The position numbers and the translations under genes are program-made. From Antitrichia curtipendula (lineage: Eukaryota > Streptophyta > Bryopsida > Hypnales > Leucodontaceae), in NCBI GenBank assembly GCA_951230915.1, contig OX579636.1, positions 26,037,567-26,101,566 on the forward strand: 64,000 nucleotides of DNA. The letters are read 5' to 3'. Every line of letters begins with the position of its first letter. Position 1 is the stretch's first letter. The notes beneath the pieces were generated by a model. It was not told where the DNA came from. It did no database searches and saw only the letters and a program-made list of their open reading frames with translations. Below are positions 59,775-64,000 of the stretch, one piece after another.

Positions 59775-60076
59775 GGAGGTCCATAAAGTGCTCACGCTCT
59801 AAAATTGTCCACCTCTGAACTGTACATTGTTTTTGTACATTGTTTCATAAATATTTAAATAGTGGACATTTCAGAAGGTAGATGCTTTTAGTGACCATTG
59901 TATTTCAACTTCAAAAATTTAGAACTAATTTCATGAAGCTCCAAAGAATATAGAACGATTTGTATTAGATTCCACTTCCATTAGTCTTTCAAGGAAAATT
60001 TACTGAAAAACATTTCAAAAAGCCTAACTTCTCCAAATTATCTTTTAACTCTTCAATAAGCACTTTATGGACCTCT
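59775..60076. mobile_element. Small MITE with TA target repeat
   Basis: Inverted ends GGAGGTCCATAAAGTGCT and AGCACTTTATGGACCTCT match over 17 bases, with TA directly outside both (59773-59774 and 60077-60078). Size and TA repeat fit a Tc1/mariner or Stowaway-like MITE, though the ends are not the usual Stowaway sequence. Confidence 0.5.
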
Positions 60077-60079
60077 TAT

Positions 60080-60812
60080 GGGTGATTGCACGAAACACTT
60101 GTACTATTTGTTGCGTTTTGCAATAGTACTCGTGATTTTTTTTGGAGTACTTTAAAATTCAAAAATCAATTTTTAAAAAATTCAAAAAATATGACTAATG
60201 TATGCACCTTTAAGATGAAGGTAACCACCAAAGGAAATTCATTAAAAAATTCTCTAAGTAGGAGAACTAAAAAAGTACCAAATCGCTAGAAAATGCATAC
60301 TTTGATGTTTTAATTAGTAGAAAATAGGAAAAAACTTAAATAAAAAAAATAAAAATTGTCCATTTGTAGCAACTTTATGAAGATGGTCATTCACCAAAAA
60401 AACCACCAAAATAATTTTTTTCATGTTTTGAAATGCAAGTAGAAAGAGGCTCACTTTGTGAACTTCTACACCAAATAAAATTAAGTATTTTTAAAATTCC
60501 TTTGGACAATAGCTACAAGTCTACTAAAAGACCATCTCTACCAAATTTCAGCTCCAAATTCGTTTTTATGGGTACTAAATAGTACTAAAACCCCCCAAAT
60601 TGGCATTTGTGACAAAATATCGGGGGTTATTATTAAATAGTAAAAAAAAATTTAAAATATTCTAAAAAATTACGCAAGGTGTATAATAGTTATAAGTACC
60701 TTGTCTATGAATTTGGAATCATTTGGAGTCAAAATGCAAAAGTTATGGCTAAAAAATTAATCAGCATGCAACATGTGACAGAAAATAGTACAAGTGTTTC
60801 GTGCAATCACCC
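60080..60812. mobile_element. Terminal-inverted-repeat element, 733 bp
   Basis: It has perfect 30-bp inverted ends starting GGGTGATTGCACGAAACACT (60080-60109 and 60783-60812). TTAT lies directly outside both ends (60076-60079 and 60813-60816) and could be a 4-bp target repeat, although TTA or TA alone cannot be excluded. The interior is AT-rich with no coding frame. Perfect ends suggest a young copy. The superfamily is unclear. Confidence 0.8.
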
Positions 60813-63049
60813 TTATATTGGAGGAATTTAGCCTTCTCTTCCAATATAGCATTTCCATTGAAGATTTTGACACAAGACCTTGCCACTAAGCAACAAAAAA
60901 AAGTAGGTAGCCACATCCTTGTCTCCCTCTCACAGCCATTTATCTGAATTGGAAAATAAATGCCTCCCACAATGTCGTTGATCTTCACTATTAAAAAAAA
61001 ATAGTCACTATTGAATTGCCATCACTGATCGCAGTTTTAAAAAAAAATACCCCCTCCTTATTGCCATCAATCTTCATTATATAAAAAAAAAAAATGGCCA
61101 TCAATCCATGTCATATTGAGAGATGGTCTTGATCATCTAAAATTGGGGTTTAGGGCTTTTTCTTGCACACAACTTTCCCTCGTTAGGGTGAGCTGTGAGC
61201 TGCTATGCAATCAAGTTTTTACAAGCAACTTCATTATTATAAATTGGTATATTAAATTTACAACTTTTGGATTTAAGAGGTATGTTTTGAGGTAATGAAG
61301 ATCGCTCCTTCACAACTGCTCCGAATGATTGTAATTGGAATATTCTCCGCAAGCCAAGACGTTAACGTTACTTTATTAATTCCAAGATGCGTTCACTGTG
61401 TGGAATGCGCGCATGCAGCTTCGAGCTTTGTGACACACATGAAGTCAGTCGGTGCATACGCGTTTCACTCGTCACTTTCAGCAAGCGAATGCCTGAATTT
61501 AGAAGGCGGACATCTAGCTAAGCTTTCTTACTTTTAGACTGCAATTGCGTTGGACCGACGAACTGCATACGAGATTGATACTGCTTTGACGAAATCACAA
61601 TAATGTTCCGTACAGACTGCAGGCTCACATGTATCAGACAAGCAAATTCAGAATTTATAAGTACTAACTTTGGAACAGTAGAGGTTCGGGCGGGCTGTTG
61701 CCACGACTTCTATTTTATCCTCAGGTTCAGGTTTGGACACGATTAATGTCGACGTCGACAATTTGTTGCTTTCTTCTGCAGTGAGCTATATCTTTAATTT
61801 GGGCATTGCTCTGAACTGTGTCGATCAGGTTCGATAATTCGATTGGATATTTCATTCTTCCGTACATTATAATTGTGCGTTCGATCTCACATCATAGGCT
61901 AGGCCGGGCTCGGAGATTATCCTTGTTCTCTTTTACATAAATCGAACAAATTAAGGAACCGTACACCAAGTTCCAATCTTTTGCAAGTACGTCTTTGGTA
62001 ACGATTCTACTCGATCGTGCAGCTAGTACGCAAATTTCTGTTCGATCTCACATACCCATTCTAGCTCGTGACAGAAACGTTCATGTATTAATTAATACAC
62101 ACCCAACTGCACATTTGCACATTGCCAATTAATTTTATACTCTGTGCAACCGGTATCATTTAGGCGATTAGCGTCCTAGTATTGTAAGTAATAACGTCCG
62201 AATTATTGTTAAACGAACGCCATCATAGAACTTAGGTTCATCAGCAGTCATATTTCTTAACTTGAGCCGATCCCATAGTTCATTACATGCCCATTTGCAC
62301 CAAGTAAACGTACTTTCATTAGTGAATGGTATACTCTGGAATTGCACCAATTAATCTCACGCAATCAAATGGTGGTCCCTCAAGAAAGGGACGAAATGAA
62401 AGGATTTACGGAACCAGGGCGGGGTGGAGGTGAAAATCCTAGCTAAGCAGTGCACAATGCTGTGGATGAAATGCAATTTGCACATTATTTGCATATCTAT
62501 CGACATGAAAAGCTAGTGTAAAATTTCAAAATGTCGCCTAGAATATATACCACCAATTTAACGGAATTTATTCTAATATTAAGTTGAGAATATGCGCCAG
62601 TTTCCACAACTGAAATCGATCATTAGCGTTTTATTTCAATTAATAAAATTCACAGAATGATCCTTGAATGTGAATCTTCCATTGTCAAGCTTGACCGCAA
62701 AAGCTAGCGTGGAGATGGAAATTGATCACTGAAGGAATCATGTATGCCTTAAATCCCTTAATAGGCTAACACGCGGTCTAACTAAGGCTCTCTGCCGACG
62801 ATATCAACCCATGCCAGGCTTATTTACATTAACTACTTTATCATCAAAACATTACATATATACTGGAAATCCGGCTAGACATTATTTTATATCGATCAGT
62901 CCATGAGTATAGTATTTCATTCCTGATTTGCTCCAGTAAGTGAGCGTGCTGGCAGCAGCTACCGCAGCCATTGATAGTTACTGGGAGTTATCTAGCTTCA
63001 ACCACTGCAGACTGCTCTGTTGATAGACTCAGAACAGAGTAATAGTAAG
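60813..63049. other. Spacer, partly unique-looking
   Basis: A-rich runs occur up to about 61100. From 61150 base composition becomes more balanced and low-complexity runs vanish, as in gene-rich DNA. An 80-codon frame at 61295-61537 with several Cys is not recognised. I see no splice-consistent gene before the small gene at 63050. Confidence 0.4.
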
Positions 63050-63256
63050 CTAGAAGCTTGAAGACGACGTCGGTGAGACGAAACCGAGCTTGATGAGCTT
63101 GGTCTCGCGGTTCTTGCCGCAAACTGGGCATGGGAACTCCTTGCAGACATGAGGGTCGGGCTCAGTGAAGTCGACGATGATCGCGCTTGCTTTCTCTTCG
63201 TCTACACCATCTGGAAGATTGCGCTTCCCTGTAGCGTTCAGCATATGAGGAGCCAT
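63050..63256 (-). CDS. Small protein with FPCPVCGK motif (68 residues)
   Basis: The frame starts MAPHMLNATGKRNLPDG and contains VCKEFPCPVCGKNRETKL, ending in a Ser-rich tail (SPTSSSSF). It has one CxxC pair plus a Cys six residues before it, so it is a possible partial metal site. I do not recognise the family. The start is placed at this Met because a TATA box lies about 450 bp upstream and a likely 5'-UTR intron can be read: donor AAG|GTATGC near 63560 and acceptor TTTGCAG near 63319. Codon use is more balanced than in the spacers. An upstream Met at 63343 would keep the frame but crosses the acceptor. It may be a real short gene or the last exon of a longer one. Confidence 0.45.
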   Translation of the reverse strand: MAPHMLNATGKRNLPDGVDEEKASAIIVDFTEPDPHVCKEFPCPVCGKNRETKLIKLGFVSPTSSSSF

Positions 63257-63697
63257 GCCTGGATCGGAGGAAGTGCAAATTCGATACCTCGAGTTGAAAT
63301 TTAAGTCGTTGGCGGAAATTTCTGCAAATCTCATGAATTTCATGTTTCAGTGACGTACTATCTAGCAAGAAATCACGATAATTAATATATATAGCTAGTT
63401 TCCAATTTCCAATGCTGAAAAGATTCAAATTATTAAACGACCACGTTAGTAATGAATGATGAATAAAATCAGTAACGTCGACACTGCCATTTGATTCATT
63501 CTGGAAAACAAACATTCGAACACATTCATGTTGTAGGAAGTGAACCTTATTATATGCATACCTTCGGCGTAAGTGAATATCACCGGAGATTGAGGAGCTC
63601 TTTCGATCCGTGAGTTGGACTAGCTGCATACACACAAGCACGTACCAGCGATTGAACTAGACGACGATGGAATTGAAATGCTGATGATTGAACATGG

Positions 63698-63709
63698 CAT
63701 CCATATATA
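63698..63709 (-). promoter_or_regulatory. TATA box of the small minus-strand gene
   Basis: CTATATATATGG on the minus strand stands in balanced sequence and would place a transcript start near 63670, upstream of the inferred leader exon and 5'-UTR intron. Confidence 0.45.
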
Positions 63710-64000
63710 TAGGCTATGAGTTCGAAGTGGCGTCCAGAAATAAGAGCACTTCATTCTAAAAATTAATTCAAGAAACGTCCCCAAAAATAATCCAATTATT
63801 ATATTGTTGTGAAGTAGCTCTAATCAAAGTAGAGTTCCTATTAGTAGAGTTAGAGAGCCCAAAGTAAAGTCCGTGTTCTGATCCTGCCACCTATCGAACG
63901 ATCTGATCCTGTCTTTTCTTTGACGTCTGTTTAATTTCTTACAAATTACAGATAGGAAGAGCGGTTTGTTCACGATCCTTCAGTTTCTTTCTAGCTCATA

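Noticed and set aside
61295..61537. 80-codon Cys-containing frame
   Set aside because: No recognisable family, splice support or promoter; kept only as part of the spacer description.

Overview
This is nuclear DNA of a land plant. It has spliced genes with plant-type GT-AG introns, an organelle-type peptide deformylase, telo-box promoter motifs, a Ty3/gypsy chromovirus and several plant-type DNA transposons. The AT-rich spacers, the low gene density and the style of the decayed gene families suggest a bryophyte or another seedless plant, but I cannot fix the taxon from sequence alone.

Layout. Positions 1-8200 are AT-rich and hold a foldback element, a TTAA-flanked (piggyBac-like) element and a mosaic of host gene fragments: four exons of the TOR kinase HEAT region, one unidentified exon and one 72-nt LRR exon. 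Two clusters of the same short repeat bound this mosaic. Positions 8500-21000 form the gene-rich island: peptide deformylase 1A (+, 5 exons), an HD-domain phosphohydrolase (-, 7 exons, one only 22 nt) and a small YAR1-like ankyrin protein (-, 6 exons, first intron GC-AG). I worked out exon phases for all three and each gives an uninterrupted reading frame.

Positions 22125-28206 are a decayed Ty3/gypsy chromovirus with both LTRs and a 5-bp target duplication. Positions 28200-34900 are spacer with a CACTA MITE, a 2.5-kb non-autonomous CACTA element and a second TTAA-flanked element. Positions 35012-38635 are an intact intronless gene for the spliceosomal DEAH helicase PRP22/DHX8. Positions 38636-43200 are spacer with another CACTA MITE and a three-copy tandem repeat.

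Positions 43311-47433 hold a spliced but inactivated gene of a family I cannot name, with a DGNHR motif; all seven firm in-frame stops are TAG. Positions 47760-53600 are a GC-rich minisatellite split by a 4.4-kb hAT-type element. Positions 53600-60812 are transposon remnants, including a transposase gene cut in two by a CACTA element. Near 63050-63700 there is a small gene candidate with its own TATA box.

The intact genes are unrelated housekeeping genes and do not form a pathway: organellar protein maturation, nucleotide-type HD hydrolysis, an ankyrin adaptor and mRNA release from the spliceosome. The main interest lies in the nested transposon history and the decayed gene families.
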